This document shows positions 34,208-43,835 of a stretch of 64,000 bases of DNA, one piece after another (within the stretch, counting starts at the first letter, position 1; every line of letters begins with the position of its first letter). The position numbers and the translations under genes are program-made. The notes beneath the pieces are model-generated. The model saw only the letters and a list, made by a program, of their open reading frames with translations, was not told the DNA's origin and ran no database searches. This DNA comes from Sulfurimonas sp. GTDB taxonomy: Bacteria; Campylobacterota; Campylobacteria; Campylobacterales; Sulfurimonadaceae. The stretch lies in the NCBI GenBank assembly GCA_003978465.1, contig QNZS01000009.1, forward strand, positions 1 through 64,000, in the 5' to 3' direction.

Positions 34208-36301
34208 ATGGAAAATGAAAAGAACGAAAATATAGTTACGATAGATAGTGTATGTGCATACTGTGGTGTTGGTTGTGATATAGCCGCTCATGTTGATGTT
34301 AAAGAAAATAAGATTAAGAAAATATTTGCTCATCCTGATGGCGCTACTTCAGAGGGAAACCTTTGTGTAAAAGGAAAATATGGATTTGATTTTGTTGATT
34401 CAAAAGCACGTATTCTAAAGCCACGTATTCGTAAAAGTTTTTTAGAGAAAAATCCTGAAATTAAAACAGCTATTGCTGATTCACTAACAGACCTTGACGA
34501 TACATGGTTTGAGTCTGACTTAGAAGCTGCTACAACAGCAGGTGCAATGAAACTTAAAGATATTCAATCTACATATGGTAGAAAATCTGTATGTTCACTT
34601 GGTGGTGCTAGAAGCTCTTGTGAGTCTGCATACTACTTCCAAAAATTTACTCGTTACACACTAAACTCACCGCATGTTGATAACTGTGCTCGTGTTTGTC
34701 ACTCACCATCACTTAAAGGTATGAGACTTACTATTGGTGAAGGTGCTGCGTCAAATCCATTTGATGACATCTATAAAACAGAGTTTATGATCGTTATGGG
34801 TTCAAACACAACTGAAGCACACCCAATCGTTGCAAACCGTATGATAAAAGCGGCACAAGCTGGTACTGGTATCGCATGTTTTGATGTACGTGAAATTAAA
34901 CTTCATAAATTTTCAAAGTATAAGGTAATTGCTCCTCATGAGTCTAACTTACTTATTTTAAATATGATTGCACATACTATTATTACTGAAGAATTGTATG
35001 CTCCTGATTTTATTGAAAAAAGAACAAAAAACTGGGAACACTTTAAAGAGAACATTTTAGCTGATCCTTATGCAAATCCAGAGTTTTTTAGAGAAGTAGA
35101 AGGTTTTGAGTACTTAGCAGATATGATTCCTAAAATCGCTAGAGAGTATGCAACTAAAAAGTCTTTAATCCTTTGGGGACTTGGTATTACTGAGCATGTT
35201 GATGGTTCTTATGCTGTAATGGCCATAGTGCACCTTGCTCTTATGACTGGAAATATCGGTTTAGATGGAGCAGGTGTTATGCCTCTTCGTGGACAGACAA
35301 ATGTACAAGGTGTATGTGACATGGGTATGCTCCCATACTATGCACCAGATTATCAAGCTCCACGTGAAGTTGGTCTTATGACTCCTCAGTTGGTAGATGG
35401 TATGATAGACGGAACTATAAAAGGTGTTTTAAACATCGGTGAAGATTTAACACATATCCACCCAAATCTTAACAAGATAAAAAAAGCATTTAAGAACTTA
35501 GAACTTATCTTTGTTCAAGAGCTTTTTATGACAGATATCGCTCAGCGTGCAGACATCGTTGTAGGTGTTAAATCTATATACGAAAAAACTGGTGTTTATA
35601 TAAATGCGATGCGTAAAGTTCACCTTTCAACTCCTTTAGTAAAATCAGATCTTCCAGATGACTGGGAAGTTATCAAACTTCTTGATGAGAAGATGGGTGG
35701 GGGTTATGACTTTAACAGTTCTGAAGATATATGGAATGATGTTTGTAAAACTGCTACAAATAGATTTAAAGGTGCTTCTTATAAAGTACTTCGTGACAAT
35801 GAAAAAGTGGGAATCTCTTGGCCAATACTTGAAGATGGAACAGGTACTCCAGTTCTGCATCGTGAAGACTTCAGAACACAAGATGGAATCGGTGCATTTA
35901 GATACCACAGATATGAGCTTTCAGGTATGGTAGAAGAGATTTTAAACAAGAGTCTTAAAGGTTATCACCTAACAACAGGTCGTGCAATGGCTCACTATAA
36001 CAACTCTGCACAGACTAAATACACAGAAAAACTAGCTAAACGCTACACAGAAGACTTACTTCTTGTACACAATGATGATGCGGCAGATTTTACTACTGAA
36101 AAAGTTATACTCAAAACAGAGTTTGGTCAAACAAATCCTTTAAGAGTAAAGTTTACAGATAAGGTTCGTCCTAAGACTCTGTATACAACTTTTCACCATG
36201 AAGACTCAAAACTAAATAATGTTTTTGGTGACAAGAGTGATGTTCTTATCATGACAGCAGCATTCAAGTCTATTCAAGTTGAGATTATTAGCGTAGCATA
36301 A
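34208..36301 (+). CDS. formate-dehydrogenase-like molybdopterin oxidoreductase
   Basis: A 697-residue cytosolic enzyme similar in order to E. coli FdhF. Cys16, Cys19, Cys23 and Cys53 hold a 4Fe-4S cluster; NCARVCHSPS carries the Mo ligand position Cys164 next to His165, where FdhF has selenocysteine. Further blocks are AHPIVANRMI, LRGQTNVQGVCDMG and a C-terminal Moco-binding domain. It should oxidise formate or a similar small molecule. The ATG at 34208 is chosen because GGGGAG is nine bases before it; an ATG at 34199 touches that site. No FdhB/FdhC subunit, tat signal or accessory gene is adjacent. Confidence 0.85.
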   Translation: MENEKNENIVTIDSVCAYCGVGCDIAAHVDVKENKIKKIFAHPDGATSEGNLCVKGKYGFDFVDSKARILKPRIRKSFLEKNPEIKTAIADSLTDLDDTWFESDLEAATTAGAMKLKDIQSTYGRKSVCSLGGARSSCESAYYFQKFTRYTLNSPHVDNCARVCHSPSLKGMRLTIGEGAASNPFDDIYKTEFMIVMGSNTTEAHPIVANRMIKAAQAGTGIACFDVREIKLHKFSKYKVIAPHESNLLILNMIAHTIITEELYAPDFIEKRTKNWEHFKENILADPYANPEFFREVEGFEYLADMIPKIAREYATKKSLILWGLGITEHVDGSYAVMAIVHLALMTGNIGLDGAGVMPLRGQTNVQGVCDMGMLPYYAPDYQAPREVGLMTPQLVDGMIDGTIKGVLNIGEDLTHIHPNLNKIKKAFKNLELIFVQELFMTDIAQRADIVVGVKSIYEKTGVYINAMRKVHLSTPLVKSDLPDDWEVIKLLDEKMGGGYDFNSSEDIWNDVCKTATNRFKGASYKVLRDNEKVGISWPILEDGTGTPVLHREDFRTQDGIGAFRYHRYELSGMVEEILNKSLKGYHLTTGRAMAHYNNSAQTKYTEKLAKRYTEDLLLVHNDDAADFTTEKVILKTEFGQTNPLRVKFTDKVRPKTLYTTFHHEDSKLNNVFGDKSDVLIMTAAFKSIQVEIISVA

Positions 36302-36328
36302 GAATAAATATAACTATTAGGAACTAAA

Positions 36329-36526
36329 ATGGAAATATCAGAAGAAGCAAAACTAGACATGAAAAATGCACTTAACGGTAAGTTAAGTGATAACTATGAT
36401 GAGTTAAAAATAGTACTAGAGAATCTTACTGCTAAAAAAGCAGTAACTACAGACCACGGTAGCTTTAAGCAGATAGATAAAGCTATTGGTAAAGTTCAGC
36501 TTAAAATGAACAGACTACAACCATAA
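36329..36526 (+). CDS. small helical protein after the formate-dehydrogenase-like gene
   Basis: A 65-residue charged, all-helical protein (SEEAKLDMKNALNGKLSDNY ... KAIGKVQLKMNRLQ) with no cysteine. TAGGAACTAAA is a fitting ribosome site. It lies 27 bp after the molybdoenzyme and just before a strong terminator, so it is probably co-transcribed and may be a partner of that enzyme. The family is not known to me. Confidence 0.7.
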   Translation: MEISEEAKLDMKNALNGKLSDNYDELKIVLENLTAKKAVTTDHGSFKQIDKAIGKVQLKMNRLQP

Positions 36527-36540
36527 GTTAGACTTCTAGC

Positions 36541-36565
36541 TAGATACAAGTTCTTCTTGTATCTA
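36541..36565 (+). terminator. terminator of the formate-dehydrogenase-like operon
   Basis: TAGATACAAG pairs perfectly with CTTGTATCTA around a TTCTT loop, 15 bp after the small gene. The tail is only moderately T-rich. Confidence 0.65.
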
Positions 36566-36600
36566 TTCCCTCTCTCCGACTTCCAAAATTCAATGTATGT

Positions 36601-36606
36601 TATAAT
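36601..36606 (+). promoter_or_regulatory. -10 box of yraN
   Basis: TATAAT in AT-rich DNA, 41 bp before the yraN start. Confidence 0.5.
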
Positions 36607-36647
36607 TATTTTATGATATTCACAAATAAACAAATTGAGTTAAGTAT

Positions 36648-36977
36648 ATGAGCCGAGCTAAAGGAAATATAGCAGAAGATAAGGCCTGTACTTTTCTTTA
36701 TGAAAATGGCTTTCTTATACTCGAGCGAAACTTCTACTCTCGTTTTGGTGAGATAGATGTCATTGTCACCAAAGATAATATTCTTCATTTTGTAGAAGTG
36801 AAAAGTGGTGAAGATTATGAACTTTCTATTCAAAACATAACCCCTTCTAAACTCTCAAAACTTCTTAAAACCTGCGATGTTTATATGAAAAAAAATGCTT
36901 ATGATGGGGACTATATGCTTGATGCTTTAGTGGTTACTCCAGGGACAATAGAACATTTAGAAAACATTACAATCTAA
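36648..36977 (+). CDS. YraN family (UPF0102) nuclease-fold protein
   Basis: A 109-residue member of UPF0102, a small PD-(D/E)xK nuclease-like family of unknown exact role. GNIAEDKACTFLYENGF and the active-site style block GEIDVIVTKDNILHFVEVK carry the typical Glu/Asp ... Glu-x-Lys residues. The usual N-terminal length is kept. It stands between its own promoter and the aldehyde-dehydrogenase gene. Confidence 0.9.
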   Translation: MSRAKGNIAEDKACTFLYENGFLILERNFYSRFGEIDVIVTKDNILHFVEVKSGEDYELSIQNITPSKLSKLLKTCDVYMKKNAYDGDYMLDALVVTPGTIEHLENITI

Positions 36978-36984
36978 TTTTTGC

Positions 36985-36990
36985 TATAAT
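36985..36990 (+). promoter_or_regulatory. -10 box of the aldehyde dehydrogenase gene
   Basis: TATAAT preceded by TTTTTGC, 25 bp before the start, with a second near-identical TTATAAT just behind it. Confidence 0.5.
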
Positions 36991-37015
36991 TCGCTTATAA
37001 TTTTAGAGGATATTA

Positions 37016-38434
37016 ATGATGCAAGCAAAGATATTTTTTGGCTCAAGCCAAGCAATAACAGATACTTTTAGTGAAAGAAAGTCACCTTTTAATGGGGAAG
37101 TAGTTTCAACTGCTCCTTTATGTACAGAACAAGATGCAAAAAAGGCACTTAGTATTGCTAAAGAAGCTACTGTAGCAGCTAAGGCATCAACTCTTGCACA
37201 AAGATGTAACTGGCTTTTAGATGTTGCTTCAAAGCTTAAAGAGAATAAAGAAGACATAGCAAAAACTATCACTGATGAAGTGGCAAAACCTATCACTTTT
37301 GCTCGTGTAGAAGTTGAGCGTTGTATAGAAACACTCACTCTTTGTGCTGAGACTATGCGTACTATGCATGGTGAAACTATAAACACAGATGCTATGAATA
37401 GCGGGAAAAAAACACTCGCATTTTTTCGTCGTGAACCTGTTGGTGTTGTAGTAGCGATTACTCCTTTTAACTTTCCTCTTAACCTTGTAGCTCATAAACT
37501 AGGACCTGCACTTGTAGCGGGAAACACTGTTGTACTTAAACCAACTCCAGAAGCACCACTTACAGCATACAAGTTCGCAAAACTCTTCATCGAGAGTGAG
37601 TATGCTATAAAAGATGCACTCTCAGTAGTGTATGGTGATGCAGAAGTCGGTTCGGCTCTTATAGGTTCGGATATACCTCGTGTTATCTCCTTTACAGGTT
37701 CTGTTCCTGTTGGAGAAATCATCACAAGAAACTCTGGTATCAAAAAGATAGGACTAGAACTTGGTGGAAATGCAGCTACATTTATAGAAAAAACAGCTGA
37801 TTTAGCACTAGCTGCCTCGAGATGTGCTCTTGGTGCATTTGTAAACTCAGGGCAAGTTTGTATCTCTTTACAACGCATTTATGTTCAAGAGGAAGTTTAT
37901 GATGAGTTTGCTTCACTTATGGCGATGGAGACTAAAAAACTTAAAGTTGGAAGTCCATATGAGGATGATACTTTTATGGGCCCTCTCATAGATGACGAAG
38001 CTGCTCAGCGTGCAATGTCTTGGGTGGAGTCTGCGATAGAAGAGGGTGCAGTACCTCTTCTTCCACCTCACCGTGAAGGTAGAATGTTTCATCCATGTGT
38101 GATGGCAAATGTTGCTGATGACATGGCCATAGTATGTGAAGAGGTTTTTGCACCAATAGTTAGTCTTGTAAAAGTCGACTCTTTTGATGATGCACTTCCT
38201 CGTATGAACAACTCTCCTTATGGACTACAGTTTTCAGTATTTACAAATGATTTACGCATAACAAACCGTGCTATTGATGAGTTAAATGCAGGGGGTATAG
38301 TTATAAACGACATGCCTACTCTGCGTTTTGACATTCAACCTTATGGTGGGGTGAAACTCTCTGGTGTTGGTCGTGAAGGTCCGCGTTTTACTATTGAAGA
38401 AATGACAGAGATTAAAAGCATTGTCATCTGCTAA
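37016..38434 (+). CDS. NAD(P)-dependent aldehyde dehydrogenase
   Basis: A 472-residue aldehyde dehydrogenase. TPFNFPLNLVAHKLGPALVAG is the nucleotide-binding start, SFTGSVPVG the Rossmann loop, LELGGNAA the general-base Glu region and NSGQVCISLQR the catalytic Cys (near residue 283). EEVFAPIVSL closes the site. It belongs to the broad lactaldehyde/succinate-semialdehyde/GapN-like group, and the substrate cannot be fixed. Two Met codons start it, with GAGGATATTA before them. The DUF523 gene overlaps its end by 14 nt. Confidence 0.88.
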   Translation: MMQAKIFFGSSQAITDTFSERKSPFNGEVVSTAPLCTEQDAKKALSIAKEATVAAKASTLAQRCNWLLDVASKLKENKEDIAKTITDEVAKPITFARVEVERCIETLTLCAETMRTMHGETINTDAMNSGKKTLAFFRREPVGVVVAITPFNFPLNLVAHKLGPALVAGNTVVLKPTPEAPLTAYKFAKLFIESEYAIKDALSVVYGDAEVGSALIGSDIPRVISFTGSVPVGEIITRNSGIKKIGLELGGNAATFIEKTADLALAASRCALGAFVNSGQVCISLQRIYVQEEVYDEFASLMAMETKKLKVGSPYEDDTFMGPLIDDEAAQRAMSWVESAIEEGAVPLLPPHREGRMFHPCVMANVADDMAIVCEEVFAPIVSLVKVDSFDDALPRMNNSPYGLQFSVFTNDLRITNRAIDELNAGGIVINDMPTLRFDIQPYGGVKLSGVGREGPRFTIEEMTEIKSIVIC

Positions 38435-38876
38435 AAAGAGAGTAATCATCTCTGCTTGTTTACTTGGAGAGTATTGTCGTTATGATGGTAAAACTAAAGT
38501 AGTAAACGCAGTGATAGAAGCATACAAAGAGTATGAAATCATTCCATTTTGTCCTGAAGACCCTCTCTTTGGAACTCCTCGGGAGAGGATAAATGTTGTA
38601 GAAGTAAATGGTGAAAATAGAATTATCACAGAGATAACTAATATGGATGTGACCCTACGTTTAGAAGAAGAAATCAATGCATTTTGTGCTAAACATCACG
38701 ATATAGATGCAATAGTTCTCAAGTCAAAATCCCCAAGTTGTGGTTATAAAACCACATCTATCATAAATAAAGAGAAAATTTTCTTACATTTTGGTAGTGG
38801 TATTGCTAGTACGATACTTTCAAAAAAGTATCCAAATATAAAAATAGAAAATGAAATTGAATTTGAAGTGAAATAG
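38421..38876 (+). CDS. DUF523 family protein
   Basis: A 151-residue protein of the DUF523 family. Its start SACLLGEYCRYDGKTK and the LKSKSPSCGYKTT block near residue 95 are the conserved cysteine-bearing motifs of that family; such cysteines could hold a metal or an Fe-S cluster. The start is TTG at 38421, inside the end of the aldehyde dehydrogenase gene, giving a 14-nt overlap and co-translation. The function is unknown. Confidence 0.85.
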   Translation: MSSAKKRVIISACLLGEYCRYDGKTKVVNAVIEAYKEYEIIPFCPEDPLFGTPRERINVVEVNGENRIITEITNMDVTLRLEEEINAFCAKHHDIDAIVLKSKSPSCGYKTTSIINKEKIFLHFGSGIASTILSKKYPNIKIENEIEFEVK

Positions 38877-38909
38877 AAGAGATAAACTATATTTTTAGTA
38901 CATTTTAGA

Positions 38910-38915
38910 TATAAT
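38910..38915 (+). promoter_or_regulatory. -10 box of the alaS operon
   Basis: TATAAT in TTTAGATATAATCGCG, 28 bp before alaS. It appears to drive the seven-gene run to pbp1A. Confidence 0.6.
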
Positions 38916-38943
38916 CGCGTAATTTTATAAAAGAGATGTAGCT

Positions 38944-41496
38944 ATGAATATCAAAGAAGAGTACCTTAAATTTTTCGAATCTAAACAACATAAGCGTGTA
39001 GCCTCAGGACCACTAGTGCCTGATGATGCAACACTACTTTTTAACAATGCAGGAATGGTACCATTTAAGTCCATTTTTACAGGTGAAATTCCAACACCTT
39101 CAAACCCGAGAGCAACTTCATGTCAAACATGTATTCGTGCAGGTGGAAAGCATAATGACCTTGAAAATGTAGGTCACACTGCAAGACACCATACATTTTT
39201 TGAAATGATGGGGAACTTCTCTTTTGGAGACTATTTCAAAGAGGAAGCTATTGCTTATGCATGGGAGTTTATAACTGAGGTTATCAAACTTGATGTAGAT
39301 AAGCTTTGGGTTACAGTTCATGACTCTGATGATGAAGCTGAGGAGATATGGAAAAAGCATATCTCAGCAGACAGAATTATACGTCTTGGTGATGCAGATA
39401 ACTTTTGGTCTATGGGTGATACAGGTCCATGTGGTCCATGTTCTGAAATTTTTTATGATCAGGGGGCGCAAGAGTTTAGCGGTCCTGAAGATAAAATGGG
39501 TGGAGAGGGAGATAGATTTTTAGAAATTTGGAATCTTGTTTTCATGCAGTACGAAGTAAAAGAAAAAGGTGGAGAGAGACTTTCCCTTGCCAAACCTTGT
39601 ATAGATACAGGTATGGGTTTAGAGAGAGTTGTAGCGATAAAAGAGGGTAAAACTTCTAACTATGGTTCTTCACTATTTATGCCGATGATAGAACAAGTTG
39701 AGCAGCTAATTGGGAAAAAGTATATTTATAAAACTGGTGCTTCTTACCGTGTTATCGCTGATCACATACGTACATCAGTTTTCTTACTTAGCCAAGGCAC
39801 AAACTTCTCAAATGAGGGTCGTGGCTATGTACTTCGTCGTATCCTTCGTCGTGCAGTTCGTCATGGTTACCTACTAGGTTTCCGTGCTCCTTTTATGTTT
39901 AAGATTGTGGATACAGTTGTAAATATTATGGGCGGGGAGTATGACTACTTAAGAGTAAAAAAAGAGGCTGTAAAAGAACAGATAGAACTTGAAGAAGCAA
40001 GATTTTTTAAGACTATTGAGTCTGGTATAGCACTTTTTGAAGAAGAACTCAAAAATACTAAAGAGACTTTTAGTGGTAGAGTAGCATTTAAACTTTATGA
40101 TACATTCGGTTTCCCACTTGACCTGACAGCAGATATGCTTAAAGAAAAAAATCTTGGACTTGACAGTGAAAAATTCAAAGTCTTAATGCTAGAGCAAAGA
40201 ACACGTGCAAAAGCAGCTTGGAAAGGTTCTGGAGACGGCTCAACTCAGGGTGACTTTAAAGTACTTTTAGAAGAGTTCGGTGAGAATACTTTTGTTGGTT
40301 ATGAGTTTACAGAACACTCTGGTGAAGTTCAAGCACTTTTAAATGCAGAGTATAAAAAAGTTGACAGTTTAAGTGCTGGTGAGAATGGCTGGGCACTTTT
40401 AGATACAACTCCTTTTTATGCTGAGTCTGGGGGACAGACTGGTGATGAGGGAGAGTTAGAAGGTTTTGCAAAAGTTTTAGATACTAAAAAATTCTTTGGC
40501 CTTTCTCTAGTTCAAATCAGTGTAGAAAAAGTACTTAAAGCAGGGACTGTAGTGGATGGAAAAGTAGACACAAGCCGTAATGAAATCATTAAACACCACT
40601 CGGCAACTCACCTCCTCCATGCAGTGCTCTCCGATGTTTTAGGAGATCATATAGCTCAAGCAGGTTCACTTAACGATGCAAGCCGCCTTCGTTTTGATTT
40701 CTCACATCCAAAAGCTATAAGTGATGTAGAACTAATAGAGATAGAGACTCGTGTTAACAACGAGATTATGCGTCAGATTCCTACTAAAACAGAAGTCCTA
40801 GGTATAGAAGATGCAAAAAAATCAGGTGCTAAAAGCCAGTTTGGTGAGAAGTATGGTGATGAGGTAAGAGTAGTTAGTTTTGCGGATGCAAGTATAGAGT
40901 TTTGTGGTGGTGTTCATGTAAACAACACTGCCAATATAGGCTCATTCATTATAACTAAAGAGTCTGGTGTAAGTGCTGGTGTTCGTCGAATTGAAGCTGT
41001 CTGTGGAAATGCAGCTTATAAGCATTTCGTAGAGCAAAGAGCATTAGTTCAAGCTGTTTCAGCAGAGGTAAAAAATCTTGATGTAATCGCAGGAATTAAT
41101 AGACTTAAATCATCAGTGAATGAACTAAAAGCTGAACTTAAAGAGGCTCAAAATACTTCAAAAGTTGAAGTTGTCGCAAGTGAGATTAACGGTGTAACTG
41201 TAGTTGTTGAAGAGTATCCAGCTGGAGATATCAAAGAGAAGATAGATGCTTTAAAGAACGAAAACAAGCAACTCTGTGCGATGCTTTTCCAAGTCAAAGG
41301 TGATAAGGTTCTTATTGCTTGTGGTGTGAAAGGAGCAAGTGTAAAAGCTGGAGATTGGATTAAAAATATTGCTCCTATTCTTGGTGGCGGAGGTGGTGGT
41401 CGTCCAGATTTTGCTCAAGCTGGTGGAAAACTACCTGCAAAATTGCCTGAAGCAAAAGAAGCAGCATTAAAATTTATTACAAAGGAACTTAACTAA
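38944..41496 (+). CDS. alaS: alanyl-tRNA synthetase
   Basis: An 850-residue class II synthetase. The N-terminal catalytic part shows [27 protein letters not shown] and [14 protein letters not shown]; the editing domain has [12 protein letters not shown] and the zinc-site CGGVHV; the C-terminal domain ends [15 protein letters not shown]. It charges tRNA-Ala and edits mischarged Ser/Gly. It leads a long co-directional run: its stop overlaps the next start by one base. Confidence 0.98.
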   Translation: MNIKEEYLKFFESKQHKRVASGPLVPDDATLLFNNAGMVPFKSIFTGEIPTPSNPRATSCQTCIRAGGKHNDLENVGHTARHHTFFEMMGNFSFGDYFKEEAIAYAWEFITEVIKLDVDKLWVTVHDSDDEAEEIWKKHISADRIIRLGDADNFWSMGDTGPCGPCSEIFYDQGAQEFSGPEDKMGGEGDRFLEIWNLVFMQYEVKEKGGERLSLAKPCIDTGMGLERVVAIKEGKTSNYGSSLFMPMIEQVEQLIGKKYIYKTGASYRVIADHIRTSVFLLSQGTNFSNEGRGYVLRRILRRAVRHGYLLGFRAPFMFKIVDTVVNIMGGEYDYLRVKKEAVKEQIELEEARFFKTIESGIALFEEELKNTKETFSGRVAFKLYDTFGFPLDLTADMLKEKNLGLDSEKFKVLMLEQRTRAKAAWKGSGDGSTQGDFKVLLEEFGENTFVGYEFTEHSGEVQALLNAEYKKVDSLSAGENGWALLDTTPFYAESGGQTGDEGELEGFAKVLDTKKFFGLSLVQISVEKVLKAGTVVDGKVDTSRNEIIKHHSATHLLHAVLSDVLGDHIAQAGSLNDASRLRFDFSHPKAISDVELIEIETRVNNEIMRQIPTKTEVLGIEDAKKSGAKSQFGEKYGDEVRVVSFADASIEFCGGVHVNNTANIGSFIITKESGVSAGVRRIEAVCGNAAYKHFVEQRALVQAVSAEVKNLDVIAGINRLKSSVNELKAELKEAQNTSKVEVVASEINGVTVVVEEYPAGDIKEKIDALKNENKQLCAMLFQVKGDKVLIACGVKGASVKAGDWIKNIAPILGGGGGGRPDFAQAGGKLPAKLPEAKEAALKFITKELN

Positions 41497-42032
41497 TGAA
41501 AGAATTGATTTATGAAATTTTTGCAAATTACAGAACTGAGATAATATTTTTACATGTAATCTCAGCAGTAGTATGGGTAGGTGGTATGATTGCTATGCGT
41601 TTTGCAGCACATAATTCGTTTATGAGTATAGAGTCACCATTAAATAGACTTGAAAGAATATCCCATGGTTTAAAACGCCTCTTTACCATAGTAACTCCTT
41701 TTGTGATTATTTTAATTATTACAGCAGTTATCATGGCAGTTGGACTCGGATTTCGTGAAGCAGCTGTAGATGCTAACCATAATGTTATAGATGAGTATGC
41801 TATGGGTCTTTACAATATGGTACATATTAAAGAGGGTATTTGGATGGTTATGGCAATAAACTTAGCAGCGATGGCAATTTTTAGAGCACAAGCGGATAAA
41901 TTTTTAGAGAAAGGTGATACAAGAGGTGCAAAGACTAAATTAAGCCGTATAGGAAAGTATATGGTGCCTATAAATATAGTACTTGGTCTTGTAGCTATTT
42001 ACATGGGTGTTTTCTTAAGGAATGCATACTAA
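41496..42032 (+). CDS. CopD-like four-helix membrane protein
   Basis: A 178-residue inner-membrane protein with four helices (about residues 18-36, 63-86, 112-130 and 152-172). FLHVISAVVWVGGMIAMRF and MVHIKEGIWMVM carry one conserved-looking His each, at positions that would face each other across the bilayer, as in CopD/haem-binding membrane domains. I read it as a possible haem or copper membrane protein. It starts on the last base of the alaS stop, and maf begins directly after it. A broken relative lies at 17627-17836. Confidence 0.75.
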   Translation: MKELIYEIFANYRTEIIFLHVISAVVWVGGMIAMRFAAHNSFMSIESPLNRLERISHGLKRLFTIVTPFVIILIITAVIMAVGLGFREAAVDANHNVIDEYAMGLYNMVHIKEGIWMVMAINLAAMAIFRAQADKFLEKGDTRGAKTKLSRIGKYMVPINIVLGLVAIYMGVFLRNAY

Positions 42033-42593
42033 ATGATAAGACTTGCTTCTTCTTCACAAACTCGTTTTATGTTACTAGAAAATGCTGGTGTAGTATTTAA
42101 ACAAGAGAGTGTTGACTTTGATGAAGAAAAAATAATCGCTTCATCTCCTAAAAATTTTGTATATCAAGCAACTTTAGGAAAATATGAGGCAAATATTAAA
42201 GCTTTTGGATACGATGATATGCCACTACTTGTAGCAGATACAGTAGTTACATCACAGGGAAAAATTTTACGTAAAGCAAGTTCTATCGATATTGCCAGAG
42301 ATATATTAATGACACAGAGTGATAATATCACATCTATCATCACTTGTATGATATATCATTCAAAGTATAAAAAGATAATAGATATTTCACAAACCGATTA
42401 TTTATTTAAAGCATTTAACCCTGAGGCTTTGGATAAATACTTAGAAAGTGGTGAGTGGAGAGGAAAGGCTGGTGCCTGTATGGTTGAAGGTTTTTGTAAA
42501 TCCTATATCAAAGAGGTACGAGGATTTGAGTCGACAGCAATGGGTCTGAGTGTGGAAGTCTTAAAAACATTTATGGAGCAGCCATATGAGTGA
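42033..42593 (+). CDS. maf: Maf-like nucleotide pyrophosphatase
   Basis: A 186-residue Maf protein, a pyrophosphatase for dTTP/UTP or modified nucleotides. RLASSSQTRFMLLENAGV is the family start, LLVADTVVTSQG holds the catalytic Asp region, and ESGEWRGKAGACMVEGFC replaces the common YxxxxpxGKAGaYgIQG block. That last block is somewhat divergent from well-studied Maf enzymes. It begins immediately after the CopD-like gene and overlaps a small gene by 8 nt. Confidence 0.88.
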   Translation: MIRLASSSQTRFMLLENAGVVFKQESVDFDEEKIIASSPKNFVYQATLGKYEANIKAFGYDDMPLLVADTVVTSQGKILRKASSIDIARDILMTQSDNITSIITCMIYHSKYKKIIDISQTDYLFKAFNPEALDKYLESGEWRGKAGACMVEGFCKSYIKEVRGFESTAMGLSVEVLKTFMEQPYE

Positions 42594-42741
42594 TTTTTTG
42601 AAATTAAATAACAGACTATATATGACTTTAGTAAGAGAAACTACTATGAGTTTTGGTCTAGTAGAGTATGAAAAAGGTAATGATGCTCAGAGTATCTTTA
42701 AGCATGTAGATACAGGGCGAAGCAAGGTCATTATTGGATGA
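42586..42741 (+). CDS. 51-residue small protein between maf and bioF
   Basis: A short frame that starts inside the last codons of maf (8-nt overlap) and stops on the bioF start (ATGA overlap). It reads MSDFLKLNNRLYMTLVRETT ... and ends GRSKVIIG. The two-sided overlap in an operon of overlapping genes is strong positional evidence that it is translated. It has no cysteine, no membrane helix and no family I recognise. It is easily missed by length cut-offs. Confidence 0.6.
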   Translation: MSDFLKLNNRLYMTLVRETTMSFGLVEYEKGNDAQSIFKHVDTGRSKVIIG

Positions 42742-43835
42742 TGTTTTACGAGCAAGAGTTAAAAGCACTTCGTAAATCAGGTAGATATAGAACAAGAGAA
42801 ATCCTTGATAATAGTGTACTAGACTTTGCTTCAAATGACTACTTGGGACTTTCTCACATTGCTTCTCTACATACACAAACTACTCAAATACTAGATAACC
42901 TAAATGCTCATAGTTCAAAAGCCTCAATGCTTGTAAATGGTTACCACCAGATTCATAAAGATTTTGAAGATGCACTTTGTGATGCAAATTCTTTTGAAGC
43001 CGGAGTGGTTTTAGGTAGTGGATTTAATGCAAATATAGGACTTATAGAATCCCTTGTACGAAAAGGTGATGAACTTTTTATGGATGAGTTATATCATGCT
43101 TCAGGAGTTCTAGCGAGTAACTTAAATTCTGTAAATGTGACTTTTTTTAAACATAATGATATGAACGAACTATCTAAATTACTAGAAAATTCAAATGCTA
43201 AACGTAAGATAGTAGCAGTTGAGGGTATCTACTCTATGGATGGGGACTTATGTCCAAAAGAAGTGTTTTCTATATGCGATAGTATGAATGCAATTTTAAT
43301 TGTAGATGAGGCACATAGCAGTGGTGTAGTTGGTAATAAACTAATGGGTGTATTTGATCTGTATGAAATATGTCCAAAAGAAAATCATATAAAAATGGGA
43401 ACACTAGGCAAGGCATATGGGAGTTTTGGAGCATTCATCTTAAGTTCCGAGCATATAGTTTCATATCTTATCAACCGTGCTAAACCTATTATTTATGCCA
43501 CATCTCTCTCTTTGTATGACACAATCTTAGCACATAAATCTCTTAAATATATTTTACAAAACAGGGATAGACTACGAGAAGAGATACAAGCTAGACAAGA
43601 GATAGTTTTCGACGAGCTAGGTATAAAGATAGAGGGTTTAATAGTACCTATTGCAATAGGTGATAATAAAAAAGTTTTAGAGATAAAAAAAGAATTATAC
43701 TTAGCAGGTTATAGTGTTGGGGCAATAAGACAGCCAACAGTTCCTAGTGCAATTATAAGACTTATAGCTCGTTTGGGTCAAAGTCAAAATGAACTAAGGG
43801 CCTTATGCCAAATCTTGGTTAGAATAAAATCATGA
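42738..43835 (+). CDS. bioF: 8-amino-7-oxononanoate synthase-like (BioF)
   Basis: A 365-residue alpha-oxoamine synthase. LDFASNDYLGLS, the HSSKASMLVNGY block, VEGIYSMDGD, VDEAHSSGVVG and MGTLGKAYGSFGAF (PLP lysine) are all present. BioF joins pimeloyl-ACP/CoA with alanine in biotin synthesis. No other bio gene is in the window, so a related enzyme such as KBL is possible, though the short length favours BioF. It starts by ATGA overlap with the small gene and overlaps the ABC gene by 4 nt. Confidence 0.85.
   Translation: MMFYEQELKALRKSGRYRTREILDNSVLDFASNDYLGLSHIASLHTQTTQILDNLNAHSSKASMLVNGYHQIHKDFEDALCDANSFEAGVVLGSGFNANIGLIESLVRKGDELFMDELYHASGVLASNLNSVNVTFFKHNDMNELSKLLENSNAKRKIVAVEGIYSMDGDLCPKEVFSICDSMNAILIVDEAHSSGVVGNKLMGVFDLYEICPKENHIKMGTLGKAYGSFGAFILSSEHIVSYLINRAKPIIYATSLSLYDTILAHKSLKYILQNRDRLREEIQARQEIVFDELGIKIEGLIVPIAIGDNKKVLEIKKELYLAGYSVGAIRQPTVPSAIIRLIARLGQSQNELRALCQILVRIKS

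Noticed and set aside
34695-34712. Selenocysteine in the formate-dehydrogenase-like enzyme
   Set aside because: The codon at the Mo-ligand position is TGT (Cys), not TGA, and no SECIS-like hairpin follows is needed.
35658-35933. 91-codon plus-strand frame inside the formate-dehydrogenase-like gene
   Set aside because: Out of frame with a strongly supported enzyme and without a ribosome site or family features.
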